Origin: CAVTBX01 sp963733135
GTDB lineage: Bacteria; Actinomycetota; Thermoleophilia; Gaiellales; Gaiellaceae
NCBI GenBank assembly: GCA_963733135.1
Contig: CAVTBX010000004.1
Span: 397,733 to 461,732, forward strand
Direction of reading: 5' to 3'
Length of the DNA stretch: 64,000 nt
Shown here: positions 54,352 through 64,000 of the stretch, piece by piece
Layout of the letters: every line of letters starts with the position of its first letter
How positions within the stretch are numbered: position 1 is the first letter of the stretch
Notes under the pieces: model-generated
What the model was told of the DNA's origin: nothing
Databases searched by the model: none
What the model saw: the letters and a program-made list of their open reading frames with translations, nothing else
Program-made: the position numbers and the translations under genes

Positions 54352-55356
54352 TCAGGTCGCGCCGCCATGTTCGAAGAGGTCGCGGCCGGCGACGAGGGCC
54401 CGCATCTTGGCGTCGGCCACGCTCCGCGGCAGCATCCAGAAGCCGCAGTCGGGGTGGACGAACTCGATCCGCTCACGACCCAGGCAGCGGGCCGCACGCT
54501 CGATCCGCCGGGCCACCTCGTCGGGCGTCTCGACCTCGTTGTCCTTGATGTCGATCACGCCGATCCCCAGGCCGAGCTGCGGCTTGACCTCGCGGAGCAC
54601 CTCCAGCTCGGCCTCGGGCCGGCGGGCCATCTCCAGGACGACGTGGTCGGCCTCCAGCGCGTTGAGGAACGCCACGAGCTTCGTGTAGGTCCCCCTCTGG
54701 ATCGTCTGCCCGCCGTAGTTGCCGAAGCAGAGGTGGACCGCCCTCCGACCGCCGGCGGCCCCCTCGAGCACCCGGTTGATCCCCGCCGCGGCGAGCGGGC
54801 CGTCGTCGGGGTGGCCGGTCACGTTGGCCTCGTCGACCTGGACCACCGCGGCGTCGATCTCCGCGAGCTGGGCCTTGAGCAGGTCGGCCAGGGCCATGAC
54901 CAGGGCGTCGAGGCTCCCGTAATGGGCGTCGTCCAGGACCTTGGCCAGCATGTAGGGGCTGGTGACGGTGAACTTCTTGGGCTTCGGCGTCAGGTCGCGG
55001 TAGAGCGCATAGTCGCGGGCGAGGTCGAGCCGCCCGTGGCCGAGCGGGCCGGTGACGACCCCGGCCGGCTGGGACCGGTACGCCATGCCGGTCTTCTGCC
55101 TCCAGGCTCGGAGCTGATCGAGGGTCAGCTCGGCCTGGACTCCCTGGAGCGGGCGGACGAAGTAGTCGATCATCCCGTTGGTCTCGGGATGGTTGATGTC
55201 CCAGCGATACAGCTCGCCGTCGGCGACCACGTCGATGCCGGCCAGCTCCTGGGTCTTGAGCACGACCAGCATCGCGTCGCGGAGGCTCTCGCGGGTGTTG
55301 TAGACGCGCAACCAGGCGGGGACCGGATAGCTGCCGACGACCGTGGTCTTGATCAT
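54352..55356 (-). CDS. MetE-like cobalamin-independent methionine synthase family protein
   Basis: The 334-residue TIM-barrel protein starts TTVVGSYPVPAWLRVYNTRE and corresponds to the C-terminal half of MetE. Zinc ligands of the family can be placed: HLCFGNYGG (His, Cys), VLEMARRPEAE (Glu) and VHPDCGFWMLP (Cys). It lacks the folate-binding N-terminal half, so it may methylate another thiol substrate; short forms of this kind use various methyl donors. It is divergent from a cupin gene. Confidence 0.85.
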   Translation of the reverse strand: MIKTTVVGSYPVPAWLRVYNTRESLRDAMLVVLKTQELAGIDVVADGELYRWDINHPETNGMIDYFVRPLQGVQAELTLDQLRAWRQKTGMAYRSQPAGVVTGPLGHGRLDLARDYALYRDLTPKPKKFTVTSPYMLAKVLDDAHYGSLDALVMALADLLKAQLAEIDAAVVQVDEANVTGHPDDGPLAAAGINRVLEGAAGGRRAVHLCFGNYGGQTIQRGTYTKLVAFLNALEADHVVLEMARRPEAELEVLREVKPQLGLGIGVIDIKDNEVETPDEVARRIERAARCLGRERIEFVHPDCGFWMLPRSVADAKMRALVAGRDLFEHGGAT

Positions 55357-55562
55357 GGCGGGGCTCGCTGTCGTGAATGCGGTACGACCGGGGCCGGTCG
55401 GGCCGGGCGACTCCTTGCTCCCGTGGCCCGCCGGTCACGGTCACTGTACCATGACGATGGCCCTCGGTCGGTCCCTCCCCGGGGGGCGCATCGCACCGAT
55501 CGCCGTCCAGGACCGGAGGGCGGAACGCATCGGGGGATTCTCCATCACCCACGGGAGGGCCC

Positions 55563-55922
55563 ATGTCGCAGGACGAGTTCTTTGCCGTCGACACCGCGGC
55601 GCAGCCCTGGGACGAGCGCCACAACCCGAAGCTCGGCCGGGCGATCCTCCGCAAGGACCTGTACACCGACCCGGAGACCGGGGCGGAGATCCGGCTGGTG
55701 CGCTACCCGGCGGGGCTCGTCAACCCCGCCCACACCCACCCCTGCGGCCACGGCCTGTATGTCCTGGAAGGCGACCTGGTGACGCACCAGGGGACGTTCG
55801 GCCCGGGGACCTTCGTCTGGTTCCCGGAGGGCGAGGTCATGGAGCACGGCGCCGGCCCCGAGGCCGACGTCACGGTGCTCTTCGTCACGAACAAGCGCTT
55901 CCGGATCGATTACGTGGAGTGA
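55563..55922 (+). CDS. Cupin-domain protein
   Basis: The 119-residue protein has a metal-type cupin core: NPAHTHPCGHGLYVLEGDLV (three His and a Glu ligand position), then GPGTFVWFPEGEVMEHGAGP with the last His. The ATG at 55563 follows CACGGGAGGGCC. The complete ligand set suggests a metal-dependent small-molecule role; the substrate is unknown. Confidence 0.85.
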   Translation: MSQDEFFAVDTAAQPWDERHNPKLGRAILRKDLYTDPETGAEIRLVRYPAGLVNPAHTHPCGHGLYVLEGDLVTHQGTFGPGTFVWFPEGEVMEHGAGPEADVTVLFVTNKRFRIDYVE

Positions 55923-56006
55923 GGGCCCCGTCGCGTGGCCGGGGCGCCGGCCGACAAGCCGCATGCGTGGCATCAGAAACACCACTGAATTCTAATTATA
56001 AAACTT

Positions 56007-56934
56007 ATGAACAAGTTGAGCTGCCCATCGATGGTGTCACGACGGGACTTCCTGGCGAAGGGGGCCGTCGCCGCGGGGGCGTTCGGCCTCGGCCGGCCCG
56101 GTCCCGATGCGGCCGAGGCCGGCGAGGCGAGCCGCTTCCCGCTCATCGGCTTCTCGAAGCCGTTCCAGGAGCTCGATGCGGAGCAGACCGCCGAGCTGGT
56201 GGCCACCGTCGGCTGGGACGGCATCGAATGCCCCGTGCGGGCCAAGGGGCAGGTCGAGCCGGAGCGCGCGCCGGAGGAATTGCCCGAGGTTCGCCGAGGC
56301 CCTGCGCCGCCGGCGGCGCGACGTCCACCTCGTCGCCACCGACATCACGTCGCTCAAGACGCCGCACGCCGAGACGGTCATGCGCACCATGGCCGGGCTC
56401 GGGATCAAGCGACTGCGGCTGGGCTCCTTCACCTATCCGCCGGACGGGCCGCCGGCCGAGCGGCTCAAGGAGATCGCGCCCGCGCTGAAGGACATCGCCG
56501 ATGCGTGTCGCGACCTCGGCCTGCAGGCGGGCTTCCAGAACCATTCCGGGGCCCGGTACGTCGGGGCGCCGGTCTGGGACGTCTATTCGATGATCCGATC
56601 GCTGGACCCGCGGCACATCGGGTTCTGCTTCGACATCGGCCACGCCACGGTCGAGGGCGGCCTCTCGTGGCCGGTCGAGGCGCGGCTGGCCGAGCCGTTC
56701 TACACCGCGGTGATCGTGAAGGACTTCTACTGGAAGAAGGAGGCGGCCGGCTGGAAGGACACCTGGTGCCCGCTCGGCGAGGGCATGGTGAACCGCGCGT
56801 TCTTCGATCGGCTCAAGAAGTCCGCCTACCGCGGCCCGATCTGCCAGCACCACGAGTACGACCTGGGCGATGCCCGGCAGATGACCGCCCACCTGCAACA
56901 CGACCTGAAGGTGCTGAAGGAGTGGCTCGCTTGA
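56007..56934 (+). CDS. Tat-exported sugar phosphate isomerase/epimerase-like protein (frameshifted)
   Basis: The Tat signal SRRDFLAKGAVAAGAFGLG is followed by a xylose-isomerase-like TIM barrel: FSKPFQELDAEQTAELV, then after a break near 56,283 VHLVATDITSLKTPHAETV, HIGFCFDIGHATVEGG (metal ligands) and VIVKDFYWKKEAAGW with QHHEYDLGDA. Repaired length is about 308 residues. ATG 56007 is in an AT-rich start region, and ATG 56031 gives the tighter Tat signal. Confidence 0.85.
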
Positions 56935-56958
56935 GGCGCTTCCTTGATGACACGCCCA

Positions 56959-57632
<674 letters not shown>

Positions 57633-57703
57633 GACGGATCTCCGCAGGAACGATGCATCCGAAACCGCCCGAAAGTCTTGATAGTGATCATCCGTAATGA
57701 TCC

Positions 57704-58877
57704 CTACCGGGCGTCGTGGTCTTTCGATCCTTCCTGCATCGCTTCCAGGAGGGCGTCGACCGCCCGGTCGAGGTCCTTGCCCCGGACGTCGAAGTATCGG
57801 ATGACTCCCTCGGGATCGAGGACGTAGACCGTCGGCCAGTGGTCGACGTCATAGGCGGTCTGGATCGCGCCGCGGAACCCGCCGTCCCACCACGAGGGCC
57901 AGGTCATCAGTTTCTCCCGGGTCGCCTTCTTCGCTTTCTCGCGGTCGCCGGCCTCGTCGGAGTTGACCCCCAGCAGGACGAACGGCTTGCCCTCCATCCG
58001 CTCGACCAACTCGCGCTCGTGGGGGACCATCGCCATGCACGGGCCGCACCAGGTCGCCCAGAAGCAGACGACGACCACCTTGCCGCGATGGTCGCCGAGC
58101 CTCAGCGGCCTGCCGTCGAGGTCCTCGCCGACGATCTCCGGGGCGACCTTGCCGACCTTCAGGTTCGGGAGGTTGGCGATACGCGCAGCTCGGCCCGCGC
58201 CTTGTCGGCGAGCTTGAACGTGCCATCGGTCGCTGAGCACGTCGGCGAAGTCTTCAGAGACCTGCGTGAAGTAGCGCTTCGCCTCGGCCAGGCACCGCTC
58301 CTTCTCCGGCGTCGGTGCGGTCCCGACCCAGGGTCATGGCTTCGGTCGAGTGGCGCCACCACATCCCGAGCGCGAAGGTCGCCTGCCCGCGGACCTTGCG
58401 GTCGGGGTGCCCGGAGGCGACGTCCCTGAGGATTCCTCCCGACCAGTCTTCCGTCCGATAGGCGAGCGAGGCGCAGAGCTGCCCCATGCGGGGATCGTCC
58501 ATGAAGTGGTCGCGGACGATTTTCACCAGATCGTCGTCGAGGAAGCTCCGCATCAGGCCGGGCAGGAGGATGATCCCCTCGAACGCCGCCGGGTCGGCCG
58601 GGTGGGCGCGGATGAGCGTTCGGACCTCATCGGCCATCGCGTGCCAGTCGCGCTGGAAAGTCGCGTTCTCGTCGGTGATCTTCTTCGAGCGGGCTTCCGG
58701 GGCGAGTCTGTTTGCGGCCACGAGCTCGTCGTGAAAGTTTTTTTCTCTGCTCTCGAACCGTCGTTTCAACGCCTCGAAGCGAGCTGCGAGGGGCTGCTCT
58801 TTCCCGTTCTTCGGGCTGTCGTCCGCGGGAGCCGCGAACCCGGAAAGGACGAGGACACACAGCAGTATCGTGTGCAT
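57704..58877 (-). CDS. TlpA-like thioredoxin-domain secreted protein (frameshifted)
   Basis: The protein starts with a signal peptide (MHTILLCVLVLSGFAAPADD), then a helical domain (RFEALKRRFESREKNFHDEL) and a C-terminal redoxin domain with VVCFWATWCGPCMAMVPHER, the WCxxC thioredoxin site, and DHWPTVYVLDPEGVIRYFDV. The frame shifts several times between about 58,180 and 58,330; the restored link reads ERCLAEAKRYFTQ and FADVLSDDGTFKLADKAR. Length is about 390 residues. Helical domain plus TlpA fusions are very common in planctomycetes. It probably reduces disulfides outside the cytoplasm. Confidence 0.85.
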
Positions 58878-59320
58878 TGCCGATGCTCCCCCGTTCGTCG
58901 GCCGGCCGATCCGGGAAGGGACCCGCGCTGGGTCCATGATCGCCCGACCTGGACCGGATGGGCAAGGAGGAACTCGGTTCGTAGTGATAGCCCAACGACT
59001 CGATCTGTCTCGAAAGTTTCCCGGAAGCTTGATCCCATCTATCCCATTGGCCCTGACAAGGGCCGCTGTCCCGCACAAGGATGGGCCACGGGTGGATTGA
59101 CTTCGAGACCAAGACCATCCGCCCGGGTATACAACGAGGCGGTTTCTCAATGTTACGTCATCTAATAAATTGATATTTATAACATTCAAATAATATTGCT
59201 TGGTTGAATCTGACAAAGAGAATGAGGGACCGGGGCGATACACAGTGAATTCACATGCGCGGAATGATTCTTGCAGACGCTAATCGAGAGGACTTCGCAA
59301 TACATTTGTCAGAGTGGTGC
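58878..59320. other. Gene-free junction region with abrupt composition change
   Basis: The first half is planctomycete-like GC content; from about 59,130 the sequence turns AT-rich (TTATAACATTCAAATAATAT). No gene is seen. It is the presumed junction between the second and third segments. Confidence 0.65.
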
Positions 59321-61166
59321 ATGAATGTTCGTTCCAGCAGTACGTCTGCGCTTGCTTCGGTCGCATTACTTCTGAGCTGGAGTAGTACCGGATATGCAGA
59401 ATCTGCCACGCTTCGCCTGACCTGGGACGCTCCACCGCGTGATACGGTAGGTGCCCTAGAAAACGTAGGCTCCTTTACTCTACACGTTAGAAAAAATGGC
59501 ATGACGAGGACAACCGTCACTGAAATTCCACTCAATGAGTACACCCTTACGCAGCTCGAACCTGCTGCCTACACTACCACGGTAACTGCAAGTGATTTAA
59601 GCAATAATGAAAGCACTTACTCGAATACGCTGAGCTTTATCGTTCACGAAGATGGCAGCATCGCCAATGGGTCCGATGACTTGGACGGCGACGGGGTGAG
59701 TGACGCTGACGAGTTCATCCATGGCACGGATCCTGAAAAAACTCGATACCGACGGAGACCAACTCAGTGACGGTGTCGAGCTAGCTGACGGTTCGAATCC
59801 GCTGGATCGCGGAAGCTATTACCCACTTCTTTCCCGGCTGCCGTTTTCTACTATTCGTCTCGGATGGAACAGCTTCTTTGATATGTGGAATGTGCAAGAG
59901 AATTATAGTACCTCGACCTCAGTTACCAAAAGCACATTGCAGGTGCTTGGCCAATCGGGCAAGGTATTCGACCACTTCCCCCTTAGTTTAAGCCCGTCGA
60001 GTCCGCAGTTTGACGTGTTGGTCCACGCAACCAACCATCCCACCAATTCGTATGGCGACCTATATACTACCATAACCGAGGGCGAGCCCAGTGCGATACG
60101 CACCTCAATGATCTTCTACAAGCCCAGGCACCATGCTGAAGGTTTTGAGTTTGCCATTGCATCCGTGGGGGCTCTCGACACTCCCGGGGCTAAAACGTTA
60201 ATGAACAATACCTACCAACCCAGCTTGGCACCGGGAGATGCAGACGACCTCGTTGCGGTTTGGGCCCGTCTGAGCACAAACTCCCAGCAGAAAGAGCACG
60301 GTGCGCTGAAATTTTACGGTCAAAATGGGGACGTTAGTTAATGAAACTACCGGTGAGCCTTGAGGCCGGTGGGCAGTTAAACTTCCCCTTGCATGAGATT
60401 GGGAGGAACCTCGTTGGCACAGTTGAGTTTGTTCCTGAAGGATCGTTTGCATCGAAGATAGACAGTATACGCTACCTGTATAAGGGCCGCGGCGCAGAAG
60501 AGTCATTCGAAAGTGCCCTTCTCATCCCGAGCCTCGTTGGATCGGGTGAGTCGCTGACGGCGCCATTTACGACGCTCAAACAGTCGGCAATTCTCGAGGT
60601 AGCCAACACGCTTAACGAAGAAGTAGTGGTGCAATTTGAAGCGCATGGAAAGCTTCAAGGAAGCATTCCATCGCAGCGAATACTCTTAGGCGCAAAGGCG
60701 TCTCAGCATATCATCCTTGATTCTCTGCTGCCCTCTGACGAAGGGATTGTAGTCATTAAAGGCGAAAAAGCTGAAAGTATCGTAGCAGTTCTGATGCAGT
60801 ACGCTAGACGTGATGATGGCAGCGTCAGCTTCGTCTACGGGATCCTTGCGCGGCAGGCTCTTGGAAGTATACTTCAGCGCTTCCTATAACACCTACCTGG
60901 GCCAGAATTCTTATCTGACCATCGCGAATCCAACGAAGAACCCGCAGTCGGTGCAAATCCAAATGACTCGCTCCGATGGTGCCGAAGTATTATCCAAGGC
61001 AATGACCTTGCCTCCGGAGGTAGTTCTAACCCAGGACTTACGCGAACAAGAGCAGCCGGACCAGTACGGGATCGTCAAGGTTACTGCCCCTAGGAACACT
61101 GTGGCCGCATGGGTATTAAGACGGAAGGGGGAGGACTATGTCATTCCTCAAGAGCTTACAGAGTAA
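59321..61166 (+). CDS. Secreted protein with calcium-type TSP3 repeats (three frameshifts)
   Basis: A signal peptide (NVRSSSTSALASVALLLSWS) is followed by a fibronectin-III-like domain (LRLTWDAPPRDTVGALENVG, YTTTVTASDLSNNESTYSNT) and thrombospondin type-3-like calcium repeats (DDLDGDGVSDADEFIHGTDP, then LDTDGDQLSDGVELADGSNP). Two more beta domains follow (YLTIANPTKNPQSVQIQM). Frames change near 59,745 (an A-run), 60,340 and 60,875. Repaired length is about 615 residues. It is probably a surface or extracellular adhesin-like protein. Confidence 0.78.
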
Positions 61167-61246
61167 TAAATCAAGAACACTGTTTCACGGTTCCGAGTTG
61201 CTGGAGTTTGCCTCATGTACCTTGGCATAAACGCTACTTCACATCA

Positions 61247-64000
61247 ATGATTCTTGCTAGTGTGGTCTGTAGTAATGTCGTAGCAGCGGATGACCGTGTT
61301 CCTCCTAATCCTCCGACCCGATTGCGTCTTGCGTCTAACGCTGAACCTAACGGTCGCGTGACTGTCAATCATCAATATTCGGTTCCTCTGGCGTCAAATC
61401 CCTTGGTAAGCACAGACACAGCCAATGTCAGGCTCGGTACAAGTGGAACGGGCTACGAATCTTCGCTGCTCTATAATGGTCCAAGCTTTGGTCGTGGGTT
61501 ACTGGCATACTATACCTTCAATAGCAGTGCACAAGGCCCAACGTCTTGAATCGTGGTCACAACTTTAGCTTCTCCGGTCCATCGCCGTTCAAGGAAGGCG
61601 GGAAAAAACGTCGGGTACGCACATTTTGAAGGTCCCACCAGGATGAAGATGGATAAAGTCATCTTCGACTCCTTTGCACCGCTTAAGGGCATGTCTGCAG
61701 CGGTTTGGACTAAGCGCCTCGCGAGCGGCTCACTCTCGGCTTTTACTGGACAGTGGGGTAGTTTTGCAATCGGCTGGAATGCGGAGGGCAAACCCAAGTG
61801 CTCACTACGTACTGCTGACAACGGCTTTTTCTATGTTACTGGCCAGGCCGTCATGCCCCTCGGTGCCTGGACTCATCTTGCGTGCACCTATAATCCTTCC
61901 ACGAAGGCTCATACCCTATACGTCAACGGCAACAAGGCCGCCGAGGAATTTCAAACGATCACCAGTCTCTATGCCGACTCTTTGTCCACAATTGGTCGTG
62001 CCGACACTATTAATTTCTCGGTTGCCGTGGACGAGATGGCGTTCTGGGATCGTGCGCTATTGCCTTCTGAGGTACATAATCTTGCGAATGCGACTGCAGA
62101 AATCGCCATAACTCCGCCAAGCTATTTTGTATCGGAGAGAATCCCTGCAGGGAAATTCTCTGATGTGAAGGTGAGCTTTTTGGCAAGCACAGCAAATGTA
62201 CAATTTGAGGTGAGCGTCGATTCAGGTATCACCTGGACCACTCTTAATTCTGGTGAAAGACTTAGTGAGAGGAATGGACCCTATTCGCTGCCAGCTTACG
62301 GTCTGTACTACCGAGTGACCTTTGCTGGGCCTGGAACTATTTACGATGTAGAGCTCAAATTCATTCCGGCTCCTGATGCCACGAATGTTTCTGCCAAACT
62401 GGGGATGAATCTCACTGCGGTGACTTACTATAGCACCGGCAAGACTTTCGTTGATCTGATGAAGGGCTTTCCCCCACTTGACCCCGTAACGAAAACCGCA
62501 ATTCTTAATAACGTAGCCAAGGATTTTCCTAGCGGCGAGTACACTCTGATTGTTGGCGGCGGAGCGGGAAACGTGAGAATTGCTCAACGCACGTTTCGCA
62601 CGCCAGGGACCTTTAAGGTTCCTTTCGATGGCACTACGGGATTAGATATTCGCATCCTCTAGCCGATAATGCAGCAAATCCACCTAACAATATTCGCTTT
62701 ATTATGCCTGGATTTGAAAATACTTATCAGAATCAAGTGTATCATCCTGATTTCCTCGCGACGATTTCGCAAATGAGAACGCTTCGCTTTATGGACTGGG
62801 AAAGAACGAACGGACAGTCAATCGAAAACTGGTCAAGCCGCACTACGGCAAACTCATTCTCTCAAGCAGGCCCGGCCGGTGTTTCAGTGGAGCACATGGT
62901 TGACCTGGCAAATGCTACCAACATAGATCCCTGGTTTACTATTCCGCACCTGGCAAATGACTCGTATATTCAAGAGTTTGCAATACTTGTCAAGCAGCGG
63001 CTAAAGCCACATCTGCGTGTGTATGTGGAGTTCTCTAATGAGCTTTGGAATGGGGGCTTTACACAAGCTGGGTGGATTAAACAGTGGGCTGCTCAAAACG
63101 GTCTGACTAACACAGAGGCTATTGCCTACCACGGCATGCCCGCGTCACAAGGATTTTTAGAACGGTATTTGCCGGTCAAGAGAGCAGGGTTATCGGCGTC
63201 GTGCCTGGGTGGGCCGCGGTTTCATCCTTCAATAAGGCTATCATTGATGCACTTGCGAAGCCCCAGGTAAACCCAACGGGAGTGCGATTGGACACCTTGG
63301 CAATAGCTCCCTATATCGGCGCTGGGGTTTGCAGCTCAGTGTATGAAAAGGACATGGAAGTCACCGTGGATGACATTCTCGATTTGGTGCAAAAGGAGCT
63401 TGTAACCAGTTACAAAAGGTCAGTCACGGAGAATTGACGCGATGCTACTGACGCTGGTTTGCAACTTATTGCCTACGAAGGGGGACAGCATGTGGTTTGC
63501 GGCATGGGCCGTGAAAACAATATTACGCTTGCGAGGAAGTTCGGGGAGGCGAACCGAAATTCACGTATGGGTAAAATTTATGCCGATATGTTCAGAACGT
63601 GGCGCGACATAGCGGGCGAAGGCCTATTCACCGTGTTCTCTCACTGGGGTAAAAACAGCAAATGGGGTAGCTGGGGCATTGCTGAGTATCTGTACCGACC
63701 GTCCGTTTTTGCACCAGAGAGGGACTCCGTTGATCTCGTAGCCGGGAAGTACTCTACAGAAATGGGCCTTGCAACTAGTAGCTGTGGAAATGGTGTTAGA
63801 GAATTGGGTGAAGAATGCGACATCCGCGATTTTGGTTTGGGAACTGCAATCACTCAGTGCAGCGGTCTTTCAGATCGTTACCATGAAGGAAATTTATTTT
63901 GCAGCAAGGACTGCCGCAGACTATTAAAGGCTTGTCAGCCTGCGCAGTGTGCTTTAACAGAGGTTTTTTTCGACAACAACGACTGGCATAATCAGTTTCC
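61247..64000 (+). CDS. Large secreted LamG/glycosidase-like protein (frameshifted, 3' partial)
   Basis: A short signal region (MILASVVCSNVVAADD) is followed by a LamG-type domain (GSFAIGWNAEGKPKCSLRTA, AWTHLACTYNPSTKAHTLYV), a beta domain, and a core that reads FRTPGTFKVPFDG, IRFIMPGFENTYQNQVYHPD, LRFMDWERTNGQSIENW and LRVYVEFSNELWNGGFTQAG, the pattern of cellulose-binding/glycosidase-like proteins. Near the end, SSCGNGVRELGEECDIRDFG resembles the cysteine motif of myxobacterial surface proteins. Breaks lie near 61,545, 61,605, 62,660, 63,140 and 63,435. The gene runs off the window after about 915 residues. Confidence 0.75.

Overview
The window is a mosaic of three stretches that differ in base composition, gene style and apparent origin. 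It is best read as a long-read metagenomic contig or a chimeric join, not as one uninterrupted chromosome.

Positions 1 to about 43,575 are high-GC, densely packed actinobacterial DNA, most likely from the Thermoleophilia (Gaiellales or Solirubrobacterales type). In order it holds: a pentose-phosphate operon on the minus strand (tkt-tal-pgi-gnd-zwf-opcA); an ABC-F ATPase; a Leu/Glu-type dehydrogenase, ANTAR response regulator and cupin operon next to a GAF histidine kinase; a large adenylate cyclase/AAA/TPR regulator; a glutamine synthetase plus flavin amine oxidase pair; a secreted beta-helix protein; an ABC-2 exporter; an HNH nuclease and small genes; and the classical actinobacterial growth and division signalling locus (membrane protein, Ser/Thr kinase, fhaA, fhaB, PP2C phosphatase, ftsW/rodA, pbpA, pknB with PASTA repeats, ddl). 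Then come a second receptor-like kinase, a GABA-type aminotransferase, dcd, an epimerase, an endonuclease/exonuclease/phosphatase protein, a methyltransferase, and a Rieske/SufU pair. The last gene, an MBL-fold hydrolase, is cut off at the junction.

Positions about 43,580 to about 59,130 look planctomycete (Isosphaerales or Gemmatales type): a secreted protein with the family's N-terminal motif, squalene-cyclase-like repeats, and a Tat-exported sugar isomerase. The left half is mobile DNA: a MobF relaxase-helicase, an IS110 transposase, an intact IS1182 element with inverted ends and a 4-bp target duplication, a five-unit iteron-like array, and a HerA-like ATPase whose frame continues into an XRE-type helix-turn-helix. 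A leader region is present twice, 190 of 194 bases identical, and runs up to and including the start codons of two unrelated genes. The right half is ordinary metabolism: MetE-like, cupin, sugar isomerase, AlkD-like and TlpA-like genes.

Positions about 59,150 to 64,000 have much lower GC and carry two large secreted multidomain genes (thrombospondin-3-like calcium repeats, a LamG domain, a glycosidase-like core, a CGNG..GEECD motif) in the style of Myxococcota, Bdellovibrionota or other deltaproteobacteria-like lineages.

Many genes in all three parts, including essential ones such as ftsW and pbpA, are broken by single-base frameshifts, often in short homopolymers, which points to uncorrected long-read indels. 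The most notable sequence-level signals are the duplicated leader with TTGACAT/ATGTCAA sites, four actinobacterial genes whose only natural start appears to be CTG within a 4-bp CTGA overlap, and dispersed hairpins with compensatory stem changes.
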